Source: Geodermatophilus amargosae
GTDB taxonomy: Bacteria > Actinomycetota > Actinomycetes > Mycobacteriales > Geodermatophilaceae
NCBI RefSeq assembly: GCF_900116515.1
Contig: NZ_FPBA01000004.1
Coordinates: forward strand, 186,001 to 250,000
Reading direction: 5' to 3'
DNA length: 64,000 nucleotides
Shown one piece after another: positions 36,636 through 47,143 of this stretch. Both the position numbers and the translations under genes were made by a program. How positions within the stretch are numbered: the stretch's first letter is position 1; each line of letters begins with the position of its first letter. The notes under the pieces are model-generated. The model saw nothing but the letters and a program-made list of their open reading frames with translations, made no database searches and was not told where the DNA came from.

Positions 36636-39498
36636 CGCGACGGGCTCCTTCGGGATCGACGAGCACGGAGCCGGTGACCTCGACCGGGACGAGGGTGCCG
36701 TCGACGGGGACGTGGACGGTGTCACCGACGCGGGACCGGCCTCCCTTGACCAGGGCGAGGGCGAAGGGGCGGGCGAGTGCGGCGCTGCGGTAGCTGGAGG
36801 TGACGTGGCCCAGCATCGGGACCGGCGGAGGCGGCAGCTCGCCGTCGGGGAGGAACTCGACGATCTGCGAGCCCTCCGGCAGCACGGTCTGCCCGTCCAC
36901 CGGCAGCAGCCCGACCAGCTGCTTGCGCAGCGGGTCGGCGTTGGCCGGGCGGGTGAAGGAGCGCTTGCCGATGAAGTCGGGCTTCTTCTTCGACACCGCC
37001 CAGGCCATGCCCAGGTCGTGCGGGGTGACGGTGCCGTCGGTGTCCTGCCCGATGATCGGGTAGCCCTTCTCCGCGCGCAGGACGTGCATGGTCTCGGTGC
37101 CGTACGGCGTGATGCCGTACGGCCGGCCGGCCTCGAGCAGCCGCTGCCACACCGCCACCGCGTACCAGGGGTTGACGTACACCTCGAAGGCGAGCTCGCC
37201 GGAGAAGCTGATCCGGGCCAGCCGGACCGGCACTCCGTCGAGGGTGGTGTCCCGCCAGGTCATGAACGGGAAGGCCTCGGTGGAGACGTCCACCTGCGGG
37301 AAGACCGCGCCGACGACGTCGCGGGACCGCGGACCGACGACGGGGAGGGTGACCCACTGCTCGGTGACCGAGGTGCAGTGGACCCGCAGCTCCGGCCACT
37401 CCGTCTGGACCCACTCCTCCATCCAGTCGAGGATCTTCGCCGCGCCGCCCGTCGTGGTGAGGACGAGGAAGCGGTCCTCGGCCAGGCGCAGCACCGTGCC
37501 GTCGTCGATCACCATGCCGTCGACGCCGCACATGACCCCGTAGCGGACGGAACCGACCTTCAGGCTGCTCATCAGGTTCGTGTAGAGCAGGTCCAGGAGG
37601 ACGGCGGCGTCGGGACCCTGGACGTCGATCTTGCCGAGCGTGGACCCGTCGAGGATCCCGACGCCGGTGCGGGCCGCGGCGCACTCCCGGAGGACCGCGG
37701 CCTCCATGTCCTCGCCGGGCTGCGGGTAGTAGCGGGGACGCTTCCACTGGCCGACGTCCTCGAAGACCGCCCCCGCCGCCACGTGCCACTCGTGCAGGGC
37801 GGTGACCCGCTCGGGGTCGAAGAGCCGGCCACGGTCGCGGCCGGCCAGAGCGGCGAAGGCGACCGGGGTGTAGGGCGGCCGGAACGTGGTGGTCCCGGTG
37901 TCCTGCACCGGGATCCCCAGCAGCTCGGCGGTGATCCCCGAGGTCAGGACGCCGGAGGTCTTGCCCTGGTCGTGCGCCGTCCCGATCGTCGTGTAGCGCT
38001 TGACGTGCTCGATGGAGCGCAGGCCGGCGCCGACCGCGCGGGCGATGTCGGCGACCGTCGCGTCGCGCTGCAGGTCGACGAACGAGGTGCTGCCCTCGGC
38101 GCCGGAGGTGTCCGGCACCCGCCACAGCACCAGGGGCGCGGCCGGGACGACGGGCTCGGGGGCGGCGGGCAGCCGGTCCTCCCCCGCCGGAGGGATGGCC
38201 AGGGCGCCCAGCGCGGCGCCGGCTCCGCGCTGACCGTCGGCCAGGCAGCCGGCCAGGTCGAAGACGCCGGCGGCCGAGCCGGTGACGGCCAGGCCGTCGA
38301 GCTCCTCGCCCGGGAGGAACGCGCCGAGGGCCTCGTCATAGCGGAGCCGGCCGCGCGCCTGGCTGAACAGGTGCACCGCGGGGTTCCAGCCCCCGCTGAC
38401 CAGCAGCAGGTCGCAGGCGATGGCGCTGCCGGCACCGACCTCCCCGTCCGCGAACGGGGCGACGAGGGCGTGCGTGACCCGCTCGACGCCCTGGGTGCCG
38501 GTCACGACGGCACCGGACAGGACGCGGATGCCGGCGTGCTCGCACTCCTCGCGCCGGCGCGGTGAGCCCTCAGGCCGGGCGTCGACCAGCGCCTGCACCC
38601 GCACGCCCGCGCGGTGCAGGTCGAGGGCGGCGTCGTAGGCACTGTCGTTCGTGGTGAACACGACGGCCTGGCGGCCGGGCAGCACGCCGTAGCGGTGCAG
38701 GAAGGTCCGGGCGGCGCCGGCGAGCATGATCCCCGGGCGGTCGTTGTCGGCGAAGACGACCGGACGCTCGTGCGCCCCCGTCGCGACGACGATCGAGCGC
38801 GCCCGGATGCGCCACACCCGCTGGCGGGAGACGTGCTTGGGCGCGGCGGCGCCGAGGTGGTCGGTGCGCCGCTCCAGTGCCAGGACGAAGCCGTCGTCGT
38901 AGCTGCCGAACGCGGTGGTGCGCTGCAGGTGCAGCACCTCCGGGTGCCCGGCCAGCTCGGCGACCGCCGCGGCGACCCACTGCAGCGCCGGGACGCCGTC
39001 GAGCCGGTCGGTGCCCGACAGCAGGGAGCCGCCGGCCTCGGACTGCTCGTCCACCAGGGCCACGCGGGCGCCGGCCCGGGCGGCGGTGAGCGCGGCGGCC
39101 AGCCCGGCGGGTCCGGCGCCCACGACCAGCACGTCGACGTGGTGGTGGACCGCGTCGTAGCGGGCGGAGTCGGGGACGTCGGCGAGGCGGCCCTGCCCCG
39201 GCAGGGCGTGGGCCGCCAGGCCGTCGTGGAGCTCGACGGTGGTGGCCAGCAGCATGGGCTCGGGGAAGGGCTCCTCGATCTGCACGAGGCCGCCCGGGTC
39301 CTCGGCCCAGGCCGCGGCGATGCCGCGCGGTCGGCCGAGCTTGATGCTGGTGGCGACCCGGTGCCGGCCGGAGGCGAGCAGCGCCGAGGCCAGGGTGTCG
39401 CCGGGGTGGCCGGTGAGGGTCTGCCCGTCGAAGGTGAACTCGACGGTGGTCGCGCGGTCGATGCGGCCGCCCTCGGGAGTGCGGGAGGTGCTGGTCAC
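36628..39498 (-). CDS. soxA: Sarcosine oxidase alpha subunit
   Basis: This 956-residue large subunit of heterotetrameric sarcosine oxidase begins with an N-terminal 2Fe-2S-like fold (FTFDGQTLTGHPGDTLASALLASG). Next come a dinucleotide-binding domain (VDVLVVGAGPAGLAAALTAARAG) with an NAD-dependent oxidoreductase module, and a C-terminal GcvT-type THF domain (GILDGSTLGKIDVQGPDAAVLLD, RISFSGELAFEVYV, LRAEKGYPIIGQDTDGT). Together with SoxB it oxidises sarcosine to glycine, passing the C1 unit to THF. GTG 39498 overlaps the soxD stop by four bases; a frame reaching to 40971 is only the shadow of soxB. Confidence 0.96.
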
Positions 39499-39773
39499 GG
39501 GATCACCGGCTTCGGGTCGTCGAGCCGGTAGACGCGCTCGAAGCGGTAGGTGGCGGTGTCGCGGATCGCGTTGAACCAGCGGCGGCAGCCGGCGCTGTGG
39601 TTCCAGCGCTCGGCGAAGCGGCCCTTGGGGTTGGCGCGGAAGAACACATAGTGCGCCCACTCCTCGTCGGAGAGCGCCCCCGGGTCGTCCGGGTACGGGA
39701 CGTGGGCCTGGCCGCCGTAGGAGAACTCGACCTCCTCGCGGGGGCCGCACCACGGGCATGCGATGAGTTGCAC
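39495..39773 (-). CDS. soxD: Sarcosine oxidase delta subunit
   Basis: This 92-residue zinc-binding subunit of sarcosine oxidase starts MQLIACPWCGPREEVEF (Cys6, Cys9) and ends with HSAGCRRWFNAIRDT, giving the conserved Cys/His zinc set and the typical GRFAERWNHSAGCRRW motif. Length is usual (about 95). It lies between soxB (15-base gap) and soxA (4-base overlap). Confidence 0.95.
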   Translation of the reverse strand: MQLIACPWCGPREEVEFSYGGQAHVPYPDDPGALSDEEWAHYVFFRANPKGRFAERWNHSAGCRRWFNAIRDTATYRFERVYRLDDPKPVIP

Positions 39774-39788
39774 GGGAGACTCCCTGGC

Positions 39789-41021
39789 TCAGTGGGCGAC
39801 GGCGGCTGCGCCGTGCTCGTCGACCAGCGCTCCGGTGACGAAACGGTCGAGGGTGAAGGGCGCCACGTACGGGTGGGGGTCGTCGTGGGCGATGGTGTGC
39901 GCCAGGGCCGAGCCGATGCCGGGCGTGGCCTTGAACCCGCCGGTGCCCCAGCCGCAGTTGAGGTAGACGTTGTCGTACGGCGTCCGCCCGACGATCGGCG
40001 AGGCGTCGGGGGTGGTGTCGACGATGCCGCCCCAGGTGCGCAGCAGGTGCGCCCGGGCGAACACCGGGAACAACTCGACCGCGGCGGCCATCTGCCGCTC
40101 GATGACGTGGAAGGCCCCCCGCTGGCCGTAGCCGTTGTAGGAGTCGACGCCGGCGCCCATGACCAGCTCGCCCTTGTGCGCCTGCGAGACGTACACGTGC
40201 ACGGCGTTGGACATGACCACCGTGGGGTGCACCGGCTCGAGCAGCTCGGAGACCAGCGCCTGCAGCGGATGGCTCTGCACCGGCACGGGGATGCCCAGCA
40301 TGTCGGTGAGCACGGAGGTGTGGCCGGCCGCGCAGAGGGCGACCGTGCCGGCGGAGATGGTGCCGCGGGTGGTCCGCACCCCGGTGACCCGGTTGCCGTC
40401 GGTGTCGAACCCGGTGACCTCGCAGTCCTGGACGAGGTCGATGCCGGCCTCGTCGGCCCGGCGGGCGAAGCCCCAGGCCACGTAGTCGTGCTTGGCGATG
40501 CCGGCGCGCGGCTGGTAGGTCGCCCCCAGGACCGGGTAGCGGATGTCGGTCGAGGTGTTGACGACCGGGCAGATCTTGCGGACCTCGTCCGGCTCCAGCC
40601 ACTCGGCGTCGATGCCGTTGAGCTTGTTGGCCTCGACCCGGCGCACGCTGTCGCGGACGTCCTGGAGGGTGTGGGCGAGGTTGAGCACGCCGCGCTGGCT
40701 GAACAGGATCGGGTAGCCGAGGTCCTCCTCGAGTCCCTCCCACAGCTTCAGCGCGTGCTCGTAGATGGCCGAGCTCTCGTCCCACAGGTAGTTGGACCGG
40801 ATGATCGTGGTGTTGCGGGCCATGTTGCCGCCCGCCAGCCAGCCCTTCTCCAGCACCGCCACGTCCGTGATGCCGTGGTTCTTGGCGAGGTAGTGCGCCG
40901 TGGCCAGGCCGTGGCCGCCGCCGCCGACGATCACCACGTCGTAGGAGCGCTTCGGCTCCGGGCTCCGCCACAGGGAGTCCGGGTGCTCCGGCAGGTCCGC
41001 GCCGGGGGTGCGGGGGCTCAT
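39789..41021 (-). CDS. soxB: Sarcosine oxidase beta subunit
   Basis: This 410-residue flavoprotein carries the sarcosine oxidation site. It has the FAD motif [48 protein letters not shown], and the C-terminal [21 protein letters not shown] and [16 protein letters not shown], all typical of SoxB. The ATG overlaps the glyA stop. In the family it holds FAD and a covalent FMN at the SoxA interface. Confidence 0.96.
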   Translation of the reverse strand: MSPRTPGADLPEHPDSLWRSPEPKRSYDVVIVGGGGHGLATAHYLAKNHGITDVAVLEKGWLAGGNMARNTTIIRSNYLWDESSAIYEHALKLWEGLEEDLGYPILFSQRGVLNLAHTLQDVRDSVRRVEANKLNGIDAEWLEPDEVRKICPVVNTSTDIRYPVLGATYQPRAGIAKHDYVAWGFARRADEAGIDLVQDCEVTGFDTDGNRVTGVRTTRGTISAGTVALCAAGHTSVLTDMLGIPVPVQSHPLQALVSELLEPVHPTVVMSNAVHVYVSQAHKGELVMGAGVDSYNGYGQRGAFHVIERQMAAAVELFPVFARAHLLRTWGGIVDTTPDASPIVGRTPYDNVYLNCGWGTGGFKATPGIGSALAHTIAHDDPHPYVAPFTLDRFVTGALVDEHGAAAVAH

Positions 41022-42346
41022 CGGGGGACCTCCGTCAGGTCGGGGTAGAGCGGGTGGCGGTCGGCCAGCCGGGTGACCCGCGTGCGGAGCTCGGCGAGCA
41101 GCTCCTCGCCCACCGAGGGCCGCAGCGCGAGGGCGATCACGTCGGCGACCTCGGCGAAGTCCTCGAGGCCGAAGCCGCGGGCGGCCAGCGCCGGGGTGCC
41201 GATGCGCACCCCGGAGCTGACCATCGGCGGGCGGGGGTCGAAGGGCACGGCGTTGCGGTTGACGGTGATACCGATCGCGTGCAGCCGGTCCTCGGCCTGC
41301 CGGCCGTCCAGCTCCGACTCGCGGAGGTCCACCAGGACGAGGTGGACGTCGGTCCCGCCGCTGACCACGTCGATGCCGGCCGCACGGGAGTCGGGAGCCA
41401 GCAGCCGCTCGGCCAGCAGCCGCGCGCCGGCGAGCGTGCGCTCCTGGCGCTCGCGGAAGGCCGGCTCGCCGGCCAGCTTGAAGGCGACCGCCTTCGCGGC
41501 GATGACGTGCTCGAGGGGTCCGCCCTGCTGGCCGGGGAAGACCGACGAGTTGAACTTCTTGGCGAGGTCGGCCGTGGCCAGGATGACGCCGCCACGCGGG
41601 CCACCGAGCGTCTTGTGGGTCGTCGAGGTGACCACGTGCGCGTGCGGGACGGGCGAGGGGTGCAGCCCGGCGGCGACCAGGCCGGCGAAGTGCGCCATGT
41701 CCACCATCAGGTGGGCCCCGACCTCGTCGGCGATCCGGCGGAACTCGGCGAAGTCCAGCTGCCGCGGGTAGGCCGACCAACCGGCCACGATGAGCTTGGG
41801 TCGCCGCTCCAGCGCCAGCTCCTCCACCTCGGCCATGTCGACCCGGTGGTCCTCACGGCCCACGTGGTAGGCGGCGACGTCGTAGAGCTTGCCGGAGAAG
41901 TTGAGCCTCATGCCGTGGGTCAGGTGACCGCCGTGGGCCAGGTCGAGGCCCAGGATGGTGTCACCGGGCTCCAGCAGCGCGGACATCGCCGCGGCGTTGG
42001 CCTGCGCGCCCGAGTGCGGCTGGACGTTGGCGTACTCGGCGCCGAACAGCGCCTTCAGCCGGTCGATGGCCAGCTGCTCGATGACGTCGACGTGCTGGCA
42101 GCCGCCGTAGTACCGCCGGCCCGGGTAGCCCTCGGCGTACTTGTTCGTCAGCACCGAGCCCTGGGCCTGCATGACGGACACCGGGGCGCAGTTCTCGCTG
42201 GCGATCATCTCCAGCGTGCTCTGCTGCCGGTGCAGCTCGGCGGAGATCGCATCGAAGACCTCCGGGTCGGTGTCCGCCAGCGACCGGTCGAGCACGCGCT
42301 CCCGGACGGCCGGGGCCTGTGGCGCTTCGTCGACCTGGACGACCAT
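41018..42346 (-). CDS. glyA: Serine hydroxymethyltransferase
   Basis: This 442-residue PLP enzyme converts glycine plus methylene-THF to serine plus THF. Motifs are [36 protein letters not shown] at the N-terminus, [14 protein letters not shown], and the PLP lysine segment [14 protein letters not shown]. Length is slightly above the usual 415-430. It is the first gene of the operon glyA-soxB-soxD-soxA-soxG-dmgO, so both products of demethylation (glycine and methylene-THF) meet here. A likely GntR-type operator lies 36 bases upstream. This may be a catabolic second copy of glyA. Confidence 0.96.
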   Translation of the reverse strand: MVVQVDEAPQAPAVRERVLDRSLADTDPEVFDAISAELHRQQSTLEMIASENCAPVSVMQAQGSVLTNKYAEGYPGRRYYGGCQHVDVIEQLAIDRLKALFGAEYANVQPHSGAQANAAAMSALLEPGDTILGLDLAHGGHLTHGMRLNFSGKLYDVAAYHVGREDHRVDMAEVEELALERRPKLIVAGWSAYPRQLDFAEFRRIADEVGAHLMVDMAHFAGLVAAGLHPSPVPHAHVVTSTTHKTLGGPRGGVILATADLAKKFNSSVFPGQQGGPLEHVIAAKAVAFKLAGEPAFRERQERTLAGARLLAERLLAPDSRAAGIDVVSGGTDVHLVLVDLRESELDGRQAEDRLHAIGITVNRNAVPFDPRPPMVSSGVRIGTPALAARGFGLEDFAEVADVIALALRPSVGEELLAELRTRVTRLADRHPLYPDLTEVPR

Positions 42347-42381
42347 GCCGGGGTCCCTCCTGTCACAACTTCTGGCAAGAC

Positions 42382-42393
42382 TGGTATATCAGT
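42382..42393. promoter_or_regulatory. Candidate GntR operator upstream of glyA
   Basis: TGGTATATCAGT here is identical to the sequence at 32701-32712 beside the GntR-type gene, and the next bases (CGT versus TGT) are also similar. It sits 36 bases upstream of the glyA ATG and about 150 bases before the divergent mscR-like gene, and could control both. Confidence 0.7.
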
Positions 42394-42539
42394 CGTGCAA
42401 CACCGTAGGCTGGGTGGTGCGCGGGGTCAAGGGGCGGGGCGCCGGGGACCTCCCGCCGCCCTCCCCCGGTCGGCGCACCCACCGGCGAGCCGCCACCGCG
42501 CGCCGTCCCCCACGTCCCCGAGACAGGAGATCCACCGCC

Positions 42540-43631
42540 ATGGCCTACGAGGTGAGGGGCGTCGTCGCCCGCAGCAAGGGAGCACCGGTCAGCGTGGAGA
42601 CGGTCGTGGTGCCCGATCCCGGGCCGGGTGAGGCGGTGGTGGACGTGGCCGCGTGCGGGGTGTGCCACACCGACCTGCACTACCGCCAGGGCGGCATCAA
42701 CGACGAGTTCCCCTTCCTGCTCGGCCACGAGGCCGCCGGGACCGTGGCCGCGGTCGGCGAAGGCGTGACCGATGTGGCCGTCGGGGACTTCGTGATCCTC
42801 AACTGGCGGGCGGTGTGCGGCCAGTGCCGCGCCTGCCTCAAGGGCCAGCCGCACTACTGCTTCGACACCCACAACGCCGCGCAGAAGATGACGCTGGCCG
42901 ACGGCACGGAACTCTCCCCGGCGCTGGGGATCGGCGCGTTCGTGGAGAAGACCCTGGTGCACTCCGGGCAGTGCACCAGGGTCGACCCGCAGACCCCCGC
43001 CACCGCCGCCGGCCTGCTCGGCTGCGGGGTGATGGCCGGCGTCGGCGCGGCGATCAACACCGGCGGCGTGCAGCGCGGGGAGTCCGTGGCGGTGTTCGGC
43101 TGCGGCGGCGTCGGCGACGCCGCGATCGCCGGCGCGAAGCTGGCCGGCGCCACCACGATCGTCGCCGTCGACGTCGACGACCGGAAGCTGCAGTGGGCGC
43201 GGCGGTTCGGCGCCACCCACACCGTCAACACCCGCGACACCGACCCGGTCGAGGCCATCAAGGGCCACACCGGCGGGTTCGGGGTGGATGTCGCCATCGA
43301 CGCGGTGGGCCGCCCGGAGGTGTTCGAGCAGGCGTTCTACGCCCGCGACCTGGCCGGGCGCGTCGTCCTGGTCGGCGTGCCCACCCCCGACATGAACCTG
43401 ACCCTGCCGATGATCGAGCTGTTCGGCCGCGGCGGGGCACTGAAGTCCTCCTGGTACGGCGACTGCCTACCCAGCCGGGACTTCCCGATGCTGGTCGACC
43501 TCTACCGCCAGGGTCGCTTCCCGCTGGCGGACTTCGTCACCGAGACCATCGGCCTGGACGACGTGGAAGCGGCGTTCGAGAAGATGCACGAAGGCTCGGT
43601 GCTGCGCTCCGTGGTGGTGCTGCAGAAGTGA
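42540..43631 (+). CDS. mscR: S-(hydroxymethyl)mycothiol dehydrogenase (mycothiol-dependent formaldehyde dehydrogenase)
   Basis: This 363-residue zinc alcohol dehydrogenase oxidises the adduct of formaldehyde and mycothiol. The catalytic zinc site is in [30 protein letters not shown], the structural zinc in [15 protein letters not shown], and the NAD site in [14 protein letters not shown]. The GGIND and [21 protein letters not shown] segments are typical of the mycothiol type. It is divergent from glyA and next to a metallo-beta-lactamase-fold gene. It would detoxify formaldehyde released by the Rieske monooxygenase and by uncoupled sarcosine or dimethylglycine oxidation. The ATG is preceded by GACAGGAGATCC. 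Confidence 0.93.
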   Translation: MAYEVRGVVARSKGAPVSVETVVVPDPGPGEAVVDVAACGVCHTDLHYRQGGINDEFPFLLGHEAAGTVAAVGEGVTDVAVGDFVILNWRAVCGQCRACLKGQPHYCFDTHNAAQKMTLADGTELSPALGIGAFVEKTLVHSGQCTRVDPQTPATAAGLLGCGVMAGVGAAINTGGVQRGESVAVFGCGGVGDAAIAGAKLAGATTIVAVDVDDRKLQWARRFGATHTVNTRDTDPVEAIKGHTGGFGVDVAIDAVGRPEVFEQAFYARDLAGRVVLVGVPTPDMNLTLPMIELFGRGGALKSSWYGDCLPSRDFPMLVDLYRQGRFPLADFVTETIGLDDVEAAFEKMHEGSVLRSVVVLQK

Positions 43632-44236
43632 CCGCCCGCATCGAGCAGGCCGTGATCAGCGGGCTGTTCAGCCTCGACGGTCAGGACGTCGACGTGGACG
43701 ACAACGTCTGGCTGCTCGGCGACGACGAGGAGGTGCTCGTCATCGCCGCCCCGCACCACGCCGACCCCACCCTCGAGGCAGTCGGCGGGCGGAAGGTGAC
43801 CGCGATCGTGCTCACCCACGGGCACGACGACCACGTCACCGCCGCCGTCGACCTGCGGCAGGCCACCGGCGCGCCGGTCTGGCTGCACCCGGCCGACCGG
43901 ATGCTGTGGGAGATGGTCCACACCGACGCGCTGCCCGACGAGGCGCTGGCCGAGGGCACCCGGTTCACCGTTGCCGGCACCACGCTGACCGCACTGCACA
44001 CCCCCGGTCACTCGCCGGGCAGCACCTGCCTGCACGCCCCCGACCTGGCCGCCGTCTTCACCGGCGACACGTTGTTCCACGGCGGCCCCGGCGCCACCGG
44101 GCGCTCGTTCAGCGACGAGCCGACGATCCTCAACTCGATCCGCAGCAAGCTGCTGACCCTGCACGGCGACACCGTGGCCCACACCGGGCACGGCGAGGAC
44201 ACCCGCATCTCCGCAGAGCTCGGCTCCGTGCACTGA
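43628..44236 (+). CDS. Metallo-beta-lactamase-fold hydrolase, probable S-formylmycothiol hydrolase
   Basis: This 202-residue hydrolase has the zinc motif LTHGHDDHV (HxHxDH), HTPGHSPGS and [12 protein letters not shown], i.e. a glyoxalase-II-like site. GTG 43628 overlaps the mscR stop. In mycobacteria the homologous pair (MscR and a downstream metallo-beta-lactamase-fold protein) is conserved. A thioesterase function releasing formate and mycothiol is therefore likely, though this is inferred from gene order. Confidence 0.85.
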   Translation: MTARIEQAVISGLFSLDGQDVDVDDNVWLLGDDEEVLVIAAPHHADPTLEAVGGRKVTAIVLTHGHDDHVTAAVDLRQATGAPVWLHPADRMLWEMVHTDALPDEALAEGTRFTVAGTTLTALHTPGHSPGSTCLHAPDLAAVFTGDTLFHGGPGATGRSFSDEPTILNSIRSKLLTLHGDTVAHTGHGEDTRISAELGSVH

Positions 44237-44410
44237 GGGCCGGCCGGCTCGGTGGCGATCTCGCGTCGCGCCGGAGCGGACGCCGCGGGTCGCGAGCCAC
44301 GAGGTCCCGCCACTGAGGCACGCCGAGCAGTCGGGCCACGTGGGGGGCGTCGGACGTCCTCGCTGGTCCAGGCCGGGCCACGCCGTCCACGCGGCCACGG
44401 ACGCCCCTCA

Positions 44411-44437
44411 CGGGCGGAGGACGTCGCCCTCCGCCCG
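44411..44437. terminator. Terminator between converging hydrolase and Rieske oxygenase genes
   Basis: CGGGCGGAGG (44411-44420) pairs perfectly with CCTCCGCCCG (44428-44437) around a 7-base loop, 15 bases past the end of the Rieske gene. The rest of the 216-base gap shows nothing else. Confidence 0.8.
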
Positions 44438-44452
44438 CAGGGGGACCCCGGC

Positions 44453-45574
44453 TCAGTGCGACAGGCGCTGCCTCAGCCAGTCGTGGAACTCCCCGATGTG
44501 GTGCTCGGACGGGACCAGGACGCCACCGTTGACGTAGGCCCGGGACGACATGGCCGGCTGGGTCCGCTCACAGGCCTCGAAGTCCTGCTCGTTGACACGG
44601 TGGAACAGCTCCACCGACCGGGACACGTCCTTCCCGGACTCCACCACCTCGCGGGTGTACAGCCAGTCGCACTCCACGATCGTCCGGTCGGCCGAGACCG
44701 GGAACATCCGGTGGAAGATCACGTGGTCGGGCACCAGGTTGACGAAGACCGTCGGCCGGACGGTGATGGCGTAGTAGCGGCGGTCCTGGTCCTCGTCGAT
44801 ACCGGGGAGCTTGTCGAAGCCCTCGCTGCCGTCGACGGTGAAGCCCTGGACGTCCTCACCGAACTCCGCGCCGTGCCCGACGTAGAACTGGGCGGCGTAG
44901 CCGTCGGCGAACTCCGGCAGCACCTCGGTGAGCTCGGGGTGGATGGTCGCGCAGTGGTAGCACTCCATGAAGTTCTCGATGATGAGCTTCCAGTTCGCCT
45001 TCACGTCGTAGGTGATGCGGCGGCCCACCGTGAGCGAGTCCAGCTCGTAGTGGTCGATGGACTCGAGGTCACCGAGGCGGTCGGTGATGGTCCCCATGAC
45101 CTCGTGCTCGAAGGACGGGGGCTCCTCGGCCAGGGAGACCCAGGCATACCCCAGCCACTCCCGCAGGTGCACCGGCACCAGGCCGTACCGCACGCGGTCG
45201 ATGTCGGGCATCTTCGTCAGGTTCGGGGCCGCGATCAGCTTGCCCTCGAGGTCGTAGGTCCAGGCGTGGTAGGGGCACTGGAAGGCCCGCCTGACCTCAC
45301 CGGAGTCCTCCGTGCAGATCTGTGCGCCGCGGTGCCGGCAGATGTTGAGGAAGGCCCGCAGCTCCCCGTCCCGGCTGCGGACGACCAGCACGCTCTCCCG
45401 GCCGACCTGGACCTTCCGGAACTTCCCGGGCGTCGGCAGGTCGGCCGACCGCACCGCGCAGAACCACATGGTCTCGAAGATCCGGGCCTGCTCGAGGGAG
45501 AAGACGGCCGGATCCGTGTAGTAGTGGCCCGGCAGCGTGGAGATGAGGCTCGCGGGGAGGTCGGTGGTGGTCAT
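44453..45574 (-). CDS. Rieske non-haem iron oxygenase, probable glycine betaine monooxygenase alpha subunit
   Basis: This 373-residue oxygenase has a Rieske [2Fe-2S] domain with CRHRGAQIC (Cys-x-His) and CPYHAW (Cys-x2-His), and a catalytic domain with the mononuclear-iron segment NWKLIIENFMECYHCATIHPEL. The CYHC signature places it with choline/glycine betaine/stachydrine-type N-demethylases (GbcA group) rather than aromatic dioxygenases. With dimethylglycine oxidase, soxBDAG and a BCCT importer close by, glycine betaine to dimethylglycine plus formaldehyde is the best guess. ATG 45574 has GAGGTG upstream. Its electron carriers appear to be the Rieske ferredoxin and reductase at 46.8-48.3 kb. 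Confidence 0.85.
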   Translation of the reverse strand: MTTTDLPASLISTLPGHYYTDPAVFSLEQARIFETMWFCAVRSADLPTPGKFRKVQVGRESVLVVRSRDGELRAFLNICRHRGAQICTEDSGEVRRAFQCPYHAWTYDLEGKLIAAPNLTKMPDIDRVRYGLVPVHLREWLGYAWVSLAEEPPSFEHEVMGTITDRLGDLESIDHYELDSLTVGRRITYDVKANWKLIIENFMECYHCATIHPELTEVLPEFADGYAAQFYVGHGAEFGEDVQGFTVDGSEGFDKLPGIDEDQDRRYYAITVRPTVFVNLVPDHVIFHRMFPVSADRTIVECDWLYTREVVESGKDVSRSVELFHRVNEQDFEACERTQPAMSSRAYVNGGVLVPSEHHIGEFHDWLRQRLSH

Positions 45575-45901
45575 ACGGCACCTCGAGGTTCCGTCGGCGG
45601 TCCGGGGGACGCCGGAGGTCGGACGACGCAGACTGCGCCACGCCACGGCCGCCGCCCGCTGACGGGCCCCGGACGACCGGTGTGTTGCACATTACACAGC
45701 GGTTCGCGCAGGACGCAACGATGGACGCAGCCTCGGTGCCCATCGAGCCCGTACGGCCGGACGGCGCTGCGGACACGGCAACGGGCGCCTGCATGCACCT
45801 CCCCACGCCGCCCCGATCGCGTCGTGGACCGTGGATTCGCCCGCGGGACCGCGCCGACGTCTCGACGATCACGGACGCCGGCACGCGGCGGACCGGCGGG
45901 A
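45575..45901. other. Intergenic region upstream of the Rieske oxygenase
   Basis: This is a 327-base gap between the iclR-like stop and the oxygenase start. It contains TGTTGC...CACAGC (45683-45700) and a CGCAAC half-site at 45714-45719, similar to motifs in the iclR/ferredoxin divergent promoter. No gene or terminator-like hairpin was convincing. Confidence 0.55.
45683..45700. promoter_or_regulatory. Candidate IclR site upstream of the Rieske oxygenase
   Basis: TGTTGCACATTACACAGC begins and ends like TGTTGC...CACAGC at 46765-46783 in the promoter of the iclR-like and ferredoxin genes. It lies 109 bases before the oxygenase ATG and is markedly less GC-rich than its surroundings. Confidence 0.5.
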
Positions 45902-46693
45902 TCAGCCGAAGAAGCCCAGCCTCTTGCCCATCTCGTCGGCGCCCGCCACCACACGCCGGGCCAGCCTCGGGAAGTCCTCCACGCCCATGCGGAACGACGG
46001 CCCCGAGACGCTGAGTGCCGCGATCACGTCTCCATCAGCCCCACGGACGGGAGCGGCGACGGCGTTGAGCCCGACCTCGTACTCCTCGGCGGTGGCACCC
46101 CAGCCCTGCTCGACGATCCGGTCGAGGTGCTGCTGCAACACGTCGGGGTCGGTGATCGTCGCGGAGGTGAAGCGCGGCAACTCGCGGGAGAGCACGCCCT
46201 TGCGGACGGCGTCGGGGGCGTGGGCCAGGAGCACCTTGCCGCTCGACGTGGCGTGCAGCGGCGTGGCCTGCCCCACCCAGTTGTGGGTGCTCAGCGCCGC
46301 CGGCCCGCGGGCCTGGCTGACGTTCACGGCACGGTCACTGTCCAGGATGGCGATGTTGACCGTCTCCTCGAGATCGGCGGCCAGCGTCTCGCACACCCGC
46401 CGCCCCTCCCGGGCGATGTCGAGCTGGGCGGCGGCGGCACCGGCCAGGCGCACGACGCCGAAGCCCAGCCGGTACTTGCCCCGATCGGCCAGCTGCTCGA
46501 CGAAGCCCCGGCTCTCGAGCACCGCGACCAGCCGGAAGGCCGTGGACTTGTGCACCCCCAGCTCGGCGGCCACCTCCGTGACGCCGGCCTCCCCGTGTGC
46601 CGCCAGGATCTCGAGGACGCTCAGAGCGCGGTCGACGGACTGGACCGTGGCGACCGGGCTCCGCTCCCCATCTGCACCCTGCGGCCCCGTCAT
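45902..46693 (-). CDS. IclR-family transcriptional regulator
   Basis: This 263-residue regulator has an N-terminal winged helix (about 18-80; ALSVLEILAAHGEAGVTEVAAELGVHKSTAFRLVAVLESRGFVEQ) and a C-terminal ligand domain (THNWVGQATPLHATSSGKVLLAHAPD, YEVGLNAVAAPVRGADGDVIAALSVSGP), typical of the family. It stands between the Rieske oxygenase (same strand, downstream) and the divergent ferredoxin/reductase pair, so it probably controls both. A perfect 17-bp operator-like repeat lies about 90 bases upstream. The start chosen is ATG 46693; ATG 46762 would add a 23-residue tail without domain content. Confidence 0.93.
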   Translation of the reverse strand: MTGPQGADGERSPVATVQSVDRALSVLEILAAHGEAGVTEVAAELGVHKSTAFRLVAVLESRGFVEQLADRGKYRLGFGVVRLAGAAAAQLDIAREGRRVCETLAADLEETVNIAILDSDRAVNVSQARGPAALSTHNWVGQATPLHATSSGKVLLAHAPDAVRKGVLSRELPRFTSATITDPDVLQQHLDRIVEQGWGATAEEYEVGLNAVAAPVRGADGDVIAALSVSGPSFRMGVEDFPRLARRVVAGADEMGKRLGFFG

Positions 46694-46764
46694 GACCTCA
46701 GCGTAGGTGGCCGGGCGTGCATGTCGGGCCGCCCACTTGACGCCACCGTGGACTGCGGCCATGC

Positions 46765-46801
46765 TGTTGCGCTATCGGCACAGCGTTGCGGTCTCCGCAA
46801 C
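46765..46801. promoter_or_regulatory. Candidate IclR operator region in the iclR/ferredoxin promoter
   Basis: GTTGCGG-TCT-CCGCAAC (46785-46801) is a perfect 7-bp inverted repeat with a 3-base spacer, a form often seen for IclR regulators. Just before it lies TGTTGCGCTATCGGCACAGC (46765 on), resembling the site before the oxygenase gene. It lies 22 bases before the ferredoxin ATG, so binding there could block or activate transcription. Confidence 0.65.
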
Positions 46802-46822
46802 ACTAGTGAGCCTGGAGTGCAC

Positions 46823-47143
46823 ATGATCCCGGTCTGCCCCACGACCGCGTTGCCGCCTGGCGAGGCGATCCGAGTCGAGGCCGACGAGCCCATCGCGGTC
46901 TTCAACGTCGACGGCGAGTTCTACGCCATCGACGACACGTGCACCCACCAGGACGCCTCGCTCGCCGACGGCTGGCTGGACGGCTGCACCGTGGAGTGCC
47001 CGCTGCACGCCTCCTGCTTCGACCTGCGGACCGGCAAGGTGTCCGGCCCGCCGGCCAAGACACCGGTCCGCACGCACCGGGTCGTCGTCCAGGACGGCAT
47101 GGTCCACGTGCAGGTGGAGCCCGCCGCGGACGGTCTCGCATGA
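46823..47143 (+). CDS. Rieske-type ferredoxin
   Basis: This 106-residue [2Fe-2S] Rieske ferredoxin has cluster ligands CTHQDASLADG (Cys-x-His) and CPLHASCFD (Cys-x2-His). Length and pattern match the ferredoxin components of three-component dioxygenases (HcaC/BphF type). ATG 46823 has CTGGAG seven bases upstream. It is translationally coupled to the reductase (ATGA). It should carry electrons from that reductase to the nearby Rieske oxygenase. Confidence 0.93.
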   Translation: MIPVCPTTALPPGEAIRVEADEPIAVFNVDGEFYAIDDTCTHQDASLADGWLDGCTVECPLHASCFDLRTGKVSGPPAKTPVRTHRVVVQDGMVHVQVEPAADGLA

